This document shows, in pieces, positions 1 to 7,378 of a DNA stretch of 36,528 bases. Source of the DNA: REEP01 sp964517265 (GTDB lineage: Bacteria > Pseudomonadota > Alphaproteobacteria > Rhodospirillales > Defluviicoccaceae). The DNA lies in contig CAZFBS010000031.1 in NCBI GenBank assembly GCA_964517265.1, positions 1-36,528 of the forward strand. Direction: 5' to 3'. Position numbers and translations under genes: made by a program. The notes beneath the pieces are model-generated. The model saw nothing but the letters and a program-made list of their open reading frames with translations, was not told the DNA's origin and made no database searches. How positions within the stretch are numbered: position 1 is the first letter of the stretch; every line of letters begins with the position of its first letter.

Positions 1-76
1 GTCTCGCTACGTCGCCTTACAGCTAAGCACGCAACTTAATTGCTGAGCAGGCTCTCAAGGCTCTCGGCCGCCGGTC

Positions 77-700
77 TCAGCCAAGGTCGAGGACGAAATC
101 GAAGCGGCCATGCCGGGTGGCGGTCCCGCCCGGGGAGATGGCCATCAACAGCTCGGGACGGAACAGAAAGTCCGTCGCGTTCCGGTCCTCGCCGGGAAAG
201 TAGAGCTGGGTGGTCAGCACCGGGCGGTCCGGCGCCTGCACCTTGACATGGTAGTGGCGGGTGCGCGGGCCGTAGTTCCCGGGTACGATGGTCTCGAAGG
301 CGTAGCGGCCTTGCCCGTCGGTATACTGGTGACCGCGCAGCCCAAAGCCCTGGTTGTCGTAGCGCCCGTCCGCATCCGCGTGCCAGAGATCGACCAGCGC
401 GTTCGCGACCGGTGCGCAGCCGGTCGAGACGACGAAGCCGGCGAGGACAAACCGCTCTCCCCCGATCCCCGGCTCGAGCAGCGAACGGCGCTCGGGGGAG
501 GACGGCCGGAAGAACGGCCCTTCTGTCTGCGGCGGCGTCGCTTCTCCATCCCCACAGTCGGGGGTCGGCGGCAAGTTCGTCGCAGCGTGCGCGGAGCGGC
601 GCGGGGGGAGTGGGGCGAGGCTTGCGAGCGGAATCACCAAGCCGACCGAGAGAAAGTGGCGACGGCTCCAGAAAAAACGTCTCATCATCGTCATTGTCAT
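77..700 (-). CDS. Tat-exported intradiol ring-cleavage dioxygenase-like protein
   Basis: The 207-residue product belongs to the intradiol dioxygenase fold (protocatechuate 3,4-dioxygenase beta-like), whose enzymes cleave catechols with a non-haem Fe(III). The TEGPFF motif at about 59-64 is typical of the family. The four expected iron ligands are visible: Tyr114, Tyr143 (GNYGPR), His149 and His151 (RHYH). The N-terminus carries a twin-arginine signal (SRRHFL, about 12-17), then a hydrophobic stretch and a likely cleavage after SAHA near residue 39, so the folded protein should act in the periplasm. I chose ATG 700, with ATG 688 as an alternative; an upstream in-frame extension to 868 would bury the signal. 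No catabolic genes lie nearby, so the substrate cannot be deduced. Fold assignment is firm, the exact reaction is not. Confidence 0.85.
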   Translation of the reverse strand: MTMTMMRRFFWSRRHFLSVGLVIPLASLAPLPPRRSAHAATNLPPTPDCGDGEATPPQTEGPFFRPSSPERRSLLEPGIGGERFVLAGFVVSTGCAPVANALVDLWHADADGRYDNQGFGLRGHQYTDGQGRYAFETIVPGNYGPRTRHYHVKVQAPDRPVLTTQLYFPGEDRNATDFLFRPELLMAISPGGTATRHGRFDFVLDLG

Positions 701-897
701 CCTGCTGTCCCACCACTTGAGGGCTCTTTCGGGAATGCCGGGCGGCATGCGGAGTGGCCGTTGCTTGAGGGCATGCCGCTTATGTAGGCATTCCGGATCG
801 GCCCCGTCACCGGCAATGCGGAGAACGGACGATTGCTCCCCGCCGGCGGCACCTGCGATAACCGGCACGAGTTCTCACCCCCCACTCGGTTGCTCCG

Positions 898-1650
898 ATG
901 ACGCTGCCGCTGCCCGCAGATCTAACCACCCTCGATGCCATCGCATTGCTCGCCTTTCTTGCGATCTGGCTTACCTATAATCTGCTGTTCGACGGCTGGC
1001 TGCGCCGTCCCGGCAGCATCAACGCCAAGATGATCGCGGTGCGGGAAGTTTGGATGATCCGCCTGCTCAGGCGCGAGAACCGGATCGTCGACGCCACTCT
1101 GATCGGTCTGTCGATCCGCAGCGCCACTTTCTTCGCCTCGACGACGATCCTGGTCATCGCCGGCCTGATCGGCGTGGTCGGCACCGCCGAGCGAGTCTAC
1201 GGGACGACCGCCAAGCTGTCGGTGCTGCTGCAGGGGAGCAGCCAAGCGCTGTTCGAGGTGAAGGTGTTTCTCCTGATCTCGATCTTCGTTTACGCGTTCT
1301 TCAAGTTCACCTGGGCGATCCGGCAGTACAATTATTTCTCGGCGGTGATCGGCAGTGCGCCGGATGATCAAGACGGTACGGTCGACCGGGAGACGGCAGG
1401 GCGAATGGCGCTCATCCTCAGCCACGCGGTCTGGCAGTTGAACGCCGGCATCCGCGCCTACTACTTCGCGTTGGCTGCGCTCGGCTGGTTTATCCACCCG
1501 GTATTCTTCATCACCATGACCGTCCTGATGACGGTGGTGCTGGTGCGCCGTCAGTTGTTCTCCGCCACCTCGAGGGAGATCGCCGATCACGTCGCGGCGC
1601 TCTCCGTTGAGCTTCCGCGCCCTCCCGGCAAGCGCCCTCCCGGCAAGTGA
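898..1650 (+). CDS. DUF599 family membrane protein
   Basis: The 250-residue product matches the DUF599 family of bacterial membrane proteins, whose function is unknown. A first hydrophobic helix covers about residues 13-30 and is followed by the conserved-looking stretch YNLLFDGWLRRPGSINAKM. Further hydrophobic segments lie near 75-100, 115-140, 185-205 and 207-222. The C-terminus ends in a tandem PPGKRPPGK tail. ATG 898 is used; no strong Shine-Dalgarno is visible before it. The gene converges on the DUF421 gene with about 50 bases between them. Family membership is recognised from overall pattern; nothing in the context says what it does. Confidence 0.8.
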   Translation: MTLPLPADLTTLDAIALLAFLAIWLTYNLLFDGWLRRPGSINAKMIAVREVWMIRLLRRENRIVDATLIGLSIRSATFFASTTILVIAGLIGVVGTAERVYGTTAKLSVLLQGSSQALFEVKVFLLISIFVYAFFKFTWAIRQYNYFSAVIGSAPDDQDGTVDRETAGRMALILSHAVWQLNAGIRAYYFALAALGWFIHPVFFITMTVLMTVVLVRRQLFSATSREIADHVAALSVELPRPPGKRPPGK

Positions 1651-1703
1651 GCCGCGCGTTCCGGCTTGGCCCGCCCAAGGTATCCAGTGGATCGGGGATG
1701 GCG

Positions 1704-2252
1704 TCAGGCTCGGCTTGGCCTGTCGTCGGCATCGCGCGGTGTGACGGTGGCAAGGCTGGACATTCCTGTGCCCGAGGTCTCGCCGGTGAGGATCGAGAGC
1801 GCACCATCCGTCTCCAGAACCACGGTCGTCGTCTCGCCGACGGCGAGAACGCTTTGGTTGCGCATGGCGGCAAGCACCTCCTCCTCCGTGATGCGCTCGC
1901 GGCGCATCGCATCGTGCATCCACTGGCCTCTATGGACGAGAAGCTGTGGCTGGGCCTTGACCAGATCCTGGAAGCGCTCGGAGCGCACGGAGAGCCAAGT
2001 GACGGCGTATTGCAGGGCGATAAGCAGGGTCAGTCCGAGCATTCCCTCGGCGAGAGGAACGCTCTTCGAGAGCATTGTCGAGGCCAAAGCCGAGCCGAGC
2101 GCGACCGTGACGATGAGATCGAACGCGTTCATCTTGGAGAGCGTGCGCTTGCCCGTCACTCTCAAAATGAAAATCAGCAGCACATAGGCGAGCGTGCCGA
2201 CGACGAGGACACGTCCCACGCCGGCCCAACTGTCAAACAGCATCCATTCCAC
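1704..2252 (-). CDS. DUF421 (YetF-like) membrane protein
   Basis: The 182-residue product is a DUF421/YetF-type protein. It has hydrophobic segments near residues 14-32, 45-60 and 68-88. The family signature RVTGKRTLSKMNAFDLIVTV (about 31-50) is present, followed by a soluble domain with the usual pattern of a VHRGQW segment, then RERITEEEVLAAMR and a conserved beta-rich end. Members of this family have been linked to stress responses and spore or envelope physiology in other bacteria, but no biochemical activity is established. The start is GTG 2252, because AGGAG lies 8 bases upstream; ATG 2243 is possible but badly spaced. It is transcribed towards the DUF599 gene and divergently from the secreted-repeat gene at 2711. 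Confidence 0.85.
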   Translation of the reverse strand: MEWMLFDSWAGVGRVLVVGTLAYVLLIFILRVTGKRTLSKMNAFDLIVTVALGSALASTMLSKSVPLAEGMLGLTLLIALQYAVTWLSVRSERFQDLVKAQPQLLVHRGQWMHDAMRRERITEEEVLAAMRNQSVLAVGETTTVVLETDGALSILTGETSGTGMSSLATVTPRDADDRPSRA

Positions 2253-2710
2253 AGGCGATTCTCCTCACAGGCAATCTTCCTCGAGGCCGCAGCCCCGTTC
2301 GCTTTTGCTTAAGATCGGACTGATTTCAATCCCCGGTCGGATTCCCGGCCCGATTCCCGTTCCGATCAACATGACGAGGCTTCGCCTGCCGGCGCGCCTC
2401 TCGCGTGCTCCCCTCCCGAACGGCTCCCGATTGCGGACCAGGGCGATAGCCGCGCCGGGCGCTGTGCCGGGCAGCAAAACCGACATGCCCTGTAACACAC
2501 GCCGGAGACCCCTTTGGTTCCCCGCCAACGGCTTCTTCGACATCATCCCGTGCAAACCGGGCGGGCCCTCGTGCCGTCTTGCGATCGGTGCCTGCGGGCC
2601 GCTGTTGGAGAGAGGGCGGCGCGCGGCCGATACCAAAAAGGTTTCTCGCCAAGGGAACGATTGCCGAGGATCACGCATTGATGCCGCAGGATCCAAATCG
2701 GGAGATCGTC
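2253..2710. other. Divergent intergenic region, no gene recognised
   Basis: This 458-base stretch separates two divergently transcribed genes and must hold at least one promoter. Open frames here have no recognisable protein pattern and look like high-GC background. Only the Shine-Dalgarno GGAG just before ATG 2711 is clear. Confidence 0.5.
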
Positions 2711-3181
2711 ATGGTCAGAAACATTTTCGCACCGGCGCTCGCCGTTGTTTCTCTTGCCGCGTTTGCAGCATTTCCTGTCCTCGCGCAAGAGGCCGGCGGG
2801 ACCATCAATATCGGTGAGAGCCAAGAGTATGGAGAGCATCTCGTCGACGGCAATGGGCGTGCCGTCTATCTCTTCACCGCGGACACGCAGGCTGAGGGTG
2901 ACGGCCAGGATGCCGTCAGCAATTGCGACGATGCGTGTCTGCAGGCGTGGCCGCCTGTTCTCAGTGACGCCGAGCCACAGGCCGAAGGCGCCGCCCGATC
3001 GGAGCTGCTCGGCCGCATCGAGCACAAGGACGGCAGCATGCAGGTCACCTACAATGGCTGGCCGCTCTACTACTTCGTGCAGGATCAGGCCACCGGCGAG
3101 GCCGTCGGCCAAGAGATCAAGAGCTTTGGCGGCGAGTGGTATCTGCTGCGCGCCAACGGCGAGAAGGTCGGAAGCGAATAG
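2711..3181 (+). CDS. Secreted protein with COG4315-type repeats
   Basis: The 156-residue product has an N-terminal signal peptide (hydrophobic residues about 5-25, likely cleavage after VLA before QEAGG). Two copies of the 'secreted repeat of unknown function' (Lipoprotein_15/COG4315) follow. The first contains LVDGNGRAVYLF, a Cys pair (SNCDDAC) and AWPP; the second contains VTYNGWPLYYFVQD and ends at FGGEWYLLRANG. There is no lipobox cysteine, so it should be soluble in the periplasm or secreted, not lipid-anchored. ATG 2711 is preceded by GGAG at a good distance. Proteins of this family are common in Proteobacteria and have no defined role; the two cysteines could form a disulfide. It stands alone here. 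Confidence 0.85.
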   Translation: MVRNIFAPALAVVSLAAFAAFPVLAQEAGGTINIGESQEYGEHLVDGNGRAVYLFTADTQAEGDGQDAVSNCDDACLQAWPPVLSDAEPQAEGAARSELLGRIEHKDGSMQVTYNGWPLYYFVQDQATGEAVGQEIKSFGGEWYLLRANGEKVGSE

Positions 3182-3594
3182 CGTGCCCGCGCGTTGAAAC
3201 AGCCGCACCGCGGAGCCTGTCCGAACAGCGGGAAGATGCATTCGGGCAGGCGGGTGTGCCGTTGCATGAAGCAGGAGACGGGTTCCGCTCCACTTCGGGG
3301 CCCGCCCGGCTTCTGATCCCAGGCTACGTGGGCTGAGGTAGCGATGCTCGACCGACGGGGGCAGTGAACCGTTCGCACCGATCTCCACAGCCCGACGCCT
3401 GTGCCGGATCGGCAAGTCATTGGTGGCGTCCTGATAGAGCGGCCGTAAAGAAGCAGCCTTTTCCGGGCCGTTTGGGGGCGGTGATTGCCAAGTAAAGGGT
3501 AGGCTTCAACACAACATCGTGGCATCGCCAGCGGCAAATGACGCTGTCCCTTGCGCCCGCCCTACTTTCGCCCCAGTCCTCCCGGAGGCTTTGA
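3182..3594. other. Intergenic stretch, no gene recognised
   Basis: About 410 bases without a protein-like frame. It precedes a truncated gene, so it may itself be remnant DNA, but no homology could be recognised by eye. Confidence 0.4.
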
Positions 3595-3900
3595 GAACGG
3601 GGGCGGGGTAGCGACGCTGCGCGAACCTCTTCCGGGCGCGACTTCGGCAGCCAGGCTTACATCAATCAGGCCGTATCCATCCTTGTGGACAACCTCGATC
3701 ACGTCAAGATGGAATATCCTGAATGGGGCGAGGCGATCCAGCTTCAGGCCGCGACCGCCGCATACAATGCCGGCTGGGACGTGTTCGAGGACGGCCCGAA
3801 AGGCTTTGACGAAGTGACGGATGGTGGCGATTACTCCAACGACGTCATCGCCCGGGCCCAGTACTACGCCGAGCACTGGGACGATTTCCTTGTCGCTTAG
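3595..3900 (+). pseudogene. C-terminal fragment of a lysozyme/transglycosylase-like protein
   Basis: The open frame from 3595 (just after a stop at 3592) to the TAG at 3900 encodes the end of a lytic-transglycosylase or goose-lysozyme-like domain. It reads GRDFGSQAYINQAVSIL, then QLQAATAAYNAG, and closes with GGDYSNDVIARAQYY. The AAYNAG element and the closing DYSNDV-ARAQYY pattern are typical of the C-terminal half of such peptidoglycan hydrolases. The catalytic Glu region, which lies upstream in intact members, is absent, and no start codon with a ribosome site precedes the homologous part. A GTG at 3685 would give a 71-residue peptide. I read this as a 5'-truncated relic whose loss marks the beginning of the rearranged segment to its right. 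Confidence 0.6.
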
Positions 3901-4195
3901 ACGAGAGCGGAGAAGCGCCGGCTGAGCCGCCGAGCGCTTTGCCCCGGGACCAGAGGAGGGCGGGTCTGAACGGCAACCCGACCCACTGAACGGGTTCACT
4001 GGATCAGGGCCGCGGCATACCGGAGTTGGTGTTTGCGCCCTGCGCCAAAGATGGGCCCGCGCAGCGTGCAAGTCGCGATTGCGGCAGGTTCAGCCGGACG
4101 GATGGGGGTCGTCGTTCGCAGAGGTATGCGGCGGGCCGCGCTTCGCTGCGGACCCGCCTGACTGCCGTTAATGCCGGATATGTGAACGGGTCGAG
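3901..4195. other. Intergenic stretch between gene relics
   Basis: About 295 bases with no recognisable gene, located between the lysozyme-like relic and the chimeric frame. Nothing specific seen. Confidence 0.4.
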
Positions 4196-4771
4196 CTACA
4201 CCAGATAGAAGTCGACATCGAGAACGTCACCGGTGACCTCCGATTCACCGGCCGTAATCGAGACCGCATCCAAGTACGATTTTGGGTTCATCGTTACCGT
4301 ACCGCCTGGCTCCCGCACGCCGGCCGAACCCGACGCGACGATCGTGCCATCAGACAAGGCGCTGAATTTGATCGTCGCAACACTGCCGTTCTCGTCAACC
4401 AAGTTGCCGAACTTGATCGTCGGCAGCAGGAACGCCATAAAGTACATGCCGAGCGTGGCCTGCCCGTCGAGGACGGCGTACGCGGCTTCGACCGAGCCCG
4501 CGATGATGTGCGAGAGGTGGGCGAGCGCGACCACATAGGTCAAAAGCAGGACGACGAGAAGGCGGGCGGAGCCGGCGCTCGGTAACAGCCAAACCATCAG
4601 CGCGATCAACCAGCCGGCGAAAACGGCCCGCAACAGCGTGATCCAGAACGGCGCCTCCATGGTCGCCGCGTAATACGGCTTGCAACTCGCTTCCGCAAAG
4701 ACGCCGAAGCCGGCCTCGATCAGCACCGCCTGCAGACGGTCGTAGAAGACATGCCCCAGCGAGCGCGGCAT
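4196..4771 (-). pseudogene. Chimeric ORF: IS1182 transposase N-terminus + FNT fragment + unknown tail
   Basis: One uninterrupted minus-strand frame joins three unrelated pieces. It starts at ATG 4771, after GGGAGAG, with the N-terminus typical of IS1182-family transposases (MPRSLGHVFYDRLQ ... CKPYYA, about 36 codons). At 4664 it switches to 82 codons identical in DNA and reading frame to an internal part of the FNT transporter gene at 6373-7236, beginning MEAPFWITLL and ending FMAFLLPT. After 4418 it continues for about 73 codons of unrecognised, beta-rich-looking sequence ending DVLDVDFYLV. The frame is also open upstream to 4918, but that part overlaps insertion-sequence DNA. A functional product is unlikely. 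The join could be a real recombination product or an assembly chimera. Confidence 0.7.
4418..4664. repeat. 247-bp perfect direct repeat, copy A
   Basis: Bases 4418-4664 match 6469-6715 base for base by eye, with divergence starting immediately on both sides. Copy B lies inside the intact FNT gene and is therefore the source; copy A sits in the chimeric ORF. Confidence 0.9.
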
Positions 4772-4890
4772 CTCTCCCGCCAAGTCACCATCAGATCTCC
4801 TTGCCGATCCCCCTGCCGACCCAGCGCCATCGCCAACCTCCACGTCCTGGCTCCGGGACAGCGATTCAGAGGGCGGCGATTTTGTCAACG
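4665..4890 (-). mobile_element. IS1182-family insertion sequence, 5' end remnant
   Basis: This holds the first 36 codons of an IS1182-type transposase (start 4771, good ribosome site) plus roughly 120 bases of likely leader towards 4890. Everything downstream of codon 36 is missing and is replaced by the FNT-derived repeat. The outer boundary is uncertain because it abuts an IS3-type fragment near 4898 and no terminal inverted repeat could be confirmed. Confidence 0.55.
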
Positions 4891-4897
4891 GGCTGTC

Positions 4898-5050
4898 AGG
4901 ACCGAACTCGTCCACCATATCCGGTATGCAACCCGCGAGGCAGCCAAGCGGGAGCTATTCGCCTATATCGAAGGCTACTACAATCGCCAGCGGCTTCACT
5001 CCGCCCTCGGGTATCTCACCCCCGAACAGGCAGAGCTCCAGGCCGCATAA
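4898..5050 (+). pseudogene. IS3-family transposase OrfB, C-terminal fragment
   Basis: The last 50 residues of an IS3-family OrfB integrase-type transposase are encoded here. They run from TELVHH through ATREAAKRELFAYIEGYYN to the hallmark RLHSALGYLTPEQAE, and end at TAA 5048-5050. The DDE core is missing, so this is a 5'-truncated remnant. It is followed at 5056 by a typical IS3-group end sequence. Confidence 0.8.
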
Positions 5051-5055
5051 CCCGG

Positions 5056-5080
5056 TGTCCACTTTTTCGCGGGAAGATCA
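5056..5080 (+). mobile_element. Right terminal end of an IS3-group element
   Basis: Six bases after the OrfB stop comes TGTCCACTTTTTCGCGGGAA followed by GATCA. This resembles the terminal inverted repeats of many proteobacterial IS3-group elements. No matching left end was found in the window, in keeping with a one-ended remnant. Confidence 0.55.
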
Positions 5081-5083
5081 GCG

Positions 5084-5388
5084 ATCACGCTGTGCCCCAG
5101 CAAGGGCAAGGGCGGGCTCGACCTCCGCTGCGAGAAGAAGCCCTTCGTCGACGTCGTCGTCGAGGCCTTGGGCTCCAAAAATCTGCGCGTGGTCGAGACG
5201 GGTGGCGATGCCTGCGCCATGGAGCGTCCGCAATGGGACAGCGGCAACAACCTCGTTGCCCTGGCGCCGGGCGTCGGGGCGGCGTATGATCGCAACACGC
5301 ACACCAACACGCTCTTGTGCAAGGGGGGATATCGAGGTGATCCCAATCGTCGGTGCGGAGCTTGGCCGCGGCCCGGCGGACTTTTGAG
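5084..5388 (+). pseudogene. arcA: Arginine deiminase fragment, frameshifted
   Basis: Directly after the IS3 end, the frame encodes a central piece of arginine deiminase, the enzyme that hydrolyses arginine to citrulline and ammonia. Recognisable elements are RVVETGGDACAMER, QWDSGNNLVALAPGV and YDRNTHTNTLL. At a run of six G (5323-5328) the frame breaks; removing one G restores KGDIEVIPIVGAELGRG, as expected for the family. Homology stops at that point and a TGA follows at 5386. The N-terminal half and the C-terminal catalytic-cysteine region are both absent. The insertion sequence probably removed the 5' part. The G-run shift could be a true mutation or a sequencing error, but the truncations alone make it non-functional. 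Confidence 0.8.
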
Positions 5389-5407
5389 CGGCACGGCTCA
5401 GGACCCG

Positions 5408-5926
5408 GTGGAAACCGCGGCGGGCGAGCAGCAACAGTACCGCTCGCTCCGACCACATGCGGCTTTCGTCATGCGGGGCGCGCAGGTGCTGGTCTTGATC
5501 GGCATCCTGACGCTGTTCGCGGCGGCGGCGACGCTCGTGCTGTTCGGCGCCTTCGAGACCTTTCGTCACATTCTCAAGATCATCACCCTCGGCGAGCCGT
5601 TCCTCGGCACGCAGGAGATGGTGCTGTCGAGCATCAAGCTCGTCGATCTCATTTTGCTCGCGACGGTGCTGCAGCTCGTCGCGGTGGCGCTCTACACCAT
5701 GTTCGTCGACCCCCAGGCGCCGATCCCCGGCTGGCTGCGTACCAACGACGTCGAGGGACTCAAGCGCAAGCTGGCCAGCGTGATCGTCATCATGCTGGGC
5801 GTGGTGTTCCTCGAGGAGGTCATCTATTGGCGCAGCGAGCGCAACCTGTTGCCGCTCGGCGTCGGCGTCGCCGCCATGATTGTCGCGCTGACCTACTACA
5901 TCGTCGCCAAGGCGAGGAGCTCGTGA
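5408..5926 (+). CDS. UPF0114 (YqhA-like) membrane protein
   Basis: The product resembles the UPF0114/YqhA family of small inner-membrane proteins of unknown function. With the GTG start at 5408 (AGGA five bases upstream) it is 172 residues with a roughly 20-residue cytoplasmic leader, which fits the family. ATG 5471 would remove this leader and lacks a ribosome site. Hydrophobic helices lie near residues 25-50, 75-100, 115-140 and 145-165. Family-like stretches include SIKLVDLILLATVLQLVAVALY and LKRKLASVIVIMLGVVFLEE. The frame is continuous with the arginine deiminase relic upstream, so an automatic call may wrongly start it at 5168. Confidence 0.75.
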   Translation: METAAGEQQQYRSLRPHAAFVMRGAQVLVLIGILTLFAAAATLVLFGAFETFRHILKIITLGEPFLGTQEMVLSSIKLVDLILLATVLQLVAVALYTMFVDPQAPIPGWLRTNDVEGLKRKLASVIVIMLGVVFLEEVIYWRSERNLLPLGVGVAAMIVALTYYIVAKARSS

Positions 5927-6323
5927 GAGGCTTTGCCTCCAGCGGCGCGGCGATCGCATGCCGCCGAAGCAGGGCCCCCTGGTCGCGCACCGTTCGCCGG
6001 TTTCCATGAGGCGCGCCGTGTCGTTCTCATGGTGGATGCCGCCGCAGACCAGACAGGCGTCTGCACGCCGGCGGATGAGGTCGGCTTCGGTGCCGTTCCG
6101 GACGACGCCGGCAGGGATCTTCGCTCCAATTCTGCTCGCCATCCTCGAGGCCCCCTCACGCATCACCTCCATCGGTCTCCGGGAATGGGCTTATACCGAT
6201 CAGCTTTAAAGCCGGTTGGTATCAGGATTGCGGCGATACTGGGGCACATGACTGCCTTATTTGGGGCAGTACGCGGGACCGTTCCTCCCCTCTATGGTGT
6301 GCTGATCTGCCCGAGATAGGGTT
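5927..6323. other. Intergenic stretch between convergent genes
   Basis: About 400 bases between the UPF0114 gene and the end of the FNT gene. It contains the palindrome at 6193-6222. A short Cys-containing minus-strand frame starts near 6172, but it is not recognised and runs antisense through UPF0114. Confidence 0.45.
6193..6222. repeat. 30-bp imperfect palindrome centred on TTTAAA
   Basis: ATACC at the left and GGTAT at the right flank a perfect core GCTTTAAAGC, with four mismatched symmetric positions on each side. It lies alone in the intergenic stretch. It could be an interspersed palindromic repeat unit, an insertion-sequence end or an operator. Confidence 0.5.
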
Positions 6324-6352
6324 GGCGGGTCGAAAGCAAAGCGCGACCCGCC
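6324..6352 (-). terminator. Hairpin downstream of the FNT gene
   Basis: Arms GGCGGGTCG (6324-6332) and CGACCCGCC (6344-6352) pair perfectly around an 11-base loop, about 20 bases past the FNT stop. There is no clear T-tract, so termination is likely but not certain. Confidence 0.5.
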
Positions 6353-6372
6353 GAACGCTCGGGGTTCTGCCC

Positions 6373-7236
6373 TCAATCGTCGCCGGAAGGGATCACCTTC
6401 TCGGCGCGCAGCGGCGCGTGATTGAGGAAAGCGACCAGCGAGACGCCGCCGATGGTGTTGCCGATCAGCGTCGGCAGCAGGAACGCCATAAAGTACATGC
6501 CGAGCGTGGCCTGCCCGTCGAGGACGGCGTACGCGGCTTCGACCGAGCCCGCGATGATGTGCGAGAGGTGGGCGAGCGCGACCACATAGGTCAAAAGCAG
6601 GACGACGAGAAGGCGGGCGGAGCCGGCGCTCGGTAACAGCCAAACCATCAGCGCGATCAACCAGCCGGCGAAAACGGCCCGCAACAGCGTGATCCAGAAC
6701 GGCGCCTCCATGGTCCCCAGCGCGATTTCCCGAAGGACCGGGTACACCTCCGGACGCAACAGGTTCTCCGGCAGGATCATGGCGGCAAACAAAAAGGTGC
6801 CGATCAGGTTGGCGATGAGGACGATGGCCCAAAGCCGCAGCATCGCGATCACGGTGGCCCTGTCATGCCGGGCGAGCACCGGCAGAACCGCCGTCAAGGT
6901 GTTTTCGGTGAAGAGCTGCTGGCGACCGAGCACCACGATGATGAAGCCGACGCTGTAACCGAAGCTGTCGATCAGGTGCCGCCAAGGCTCGTCCGGCAGG
7001 CCACTGCGCAGCAGCGCCTGCGTGAGGAAGGAAAACCCCATCGACAACCCCGAGGCGAGCCCGGACCAGGCAAGGGCACTTGCCGGGCGCCGCAATTCCA
7101 CCTCGCCCTCCTCACGAATGATTTCATGGATCAGTCGTGGGGTGAGAGGGGAATGTGTGTTGGCCTTTTCCTGCTCTTCTTCCTCGAACTGAGGTGAGAC
7201 GTTATCGGCCTTCGCGCCGTGGGGAGTATCAAGCAT
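6373..7236 (-). CDS. Formate/nitrite transporter (FNT) family protein, YfdC-like
   Basis: The 287-residue product is an FNT-type channel, a family that conducts formate, nitrite, hydrosulfide or related small anions across the inner membrane. A charged, Glu-rich cytoplasmic N-terminus (about 1-55) precedes roughly six hydrophobic segments. The first-half signature LGRQQLFTENT (103-113) corresponds to the family's FTGN-type motif, with Glu where many members have Gly; this version is typical of the YfdC-like subgroup. The HLSHIIAGS element in the second half carries the histidine region expected near the pore. ATG 7236 is preferred over an upstream extension, because the preceding residues lack family features. 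An internal 247-bp piece of this gene is duplicated at 4418-4664. The transported ion cannot be inferred. Confidence 0.88.
   Translation of the reverse strand: MLDTPHGAKADNVSPQFEEEEQEKANTHSPLTPRLIHEIIREEGEVELRRPASALAWSGLASGLSMGFSFLTQALLRSGLPDEPWRHLIDSFGYSVGFIIVVLGRQQLFTENTLTAVLPVLARHDRATVIAMLRLWAIVLIANLIGTFLFAAMILPENLLRPEVYPVLREIALGTMEAPFWITLLRAVFAGWLIALMVWLLPSAGSARLLVVLLLTYVVALAHLSHIIAGSVEAAYAVLDGQATLGMYFMAFLLPTLIGNTIGGVSLVAFLNHAPLRAEKVIPSGDD
6469..6715. repeat. 247-bp perfect direct repeat, copy B (within FNT gene)
   Basis: Second copy of the repeat at 4418-4664, same orientation, offset 2051 bases. It covers the third quarter of the FNT transporter coding region. Confidence 0.9.
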
Positions 7237-7378
7237 CGTTCGGATTCCGGTCAAGTGAACAACTGAATACAGGGATGAACAGCCGGCGCGTGCAACGAAC
7301 GTTTTCCGGTCATCCCCAGCAGAACCCGCAGCACATGGCTCGGGTTCCATCGTCCCACGTTGCTGCCGCGACGGCTGC

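Noticed and set aside
36..716. Minus-strand frame overlapping the dioxygenase gene
   Set aside because: It is a frame shadow rich in arginine and proline. The frame ending at 77 contains the Tat signal and iron ligands.
4772..4918. Upstream extension of the chimeric ORF to 4918
   Set aside because: The added residues overlap insertion-sequence DNA, and the ribosome site at ATG 4771 fits the natural transposase start.
5168..5407. Reading the UPF0114 gene as a 252-residue protein from 5168
   Set aside because: The first 80 residues are arginine deiminase relic sequence and frameshifted junk that happens to be in frame. The UPF0114 family does not have such an extension.
5078..6172. Minus-strand frame starting near 6172 with a Cys-containing segment (CLVCGGIHHEND)
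   Set aside because: The first 70 residues look slightly protein-like, but no family was recognised and the frame continues antisense through the UPF0114 gene and the arcA relic. Support is too weak for a gene call.
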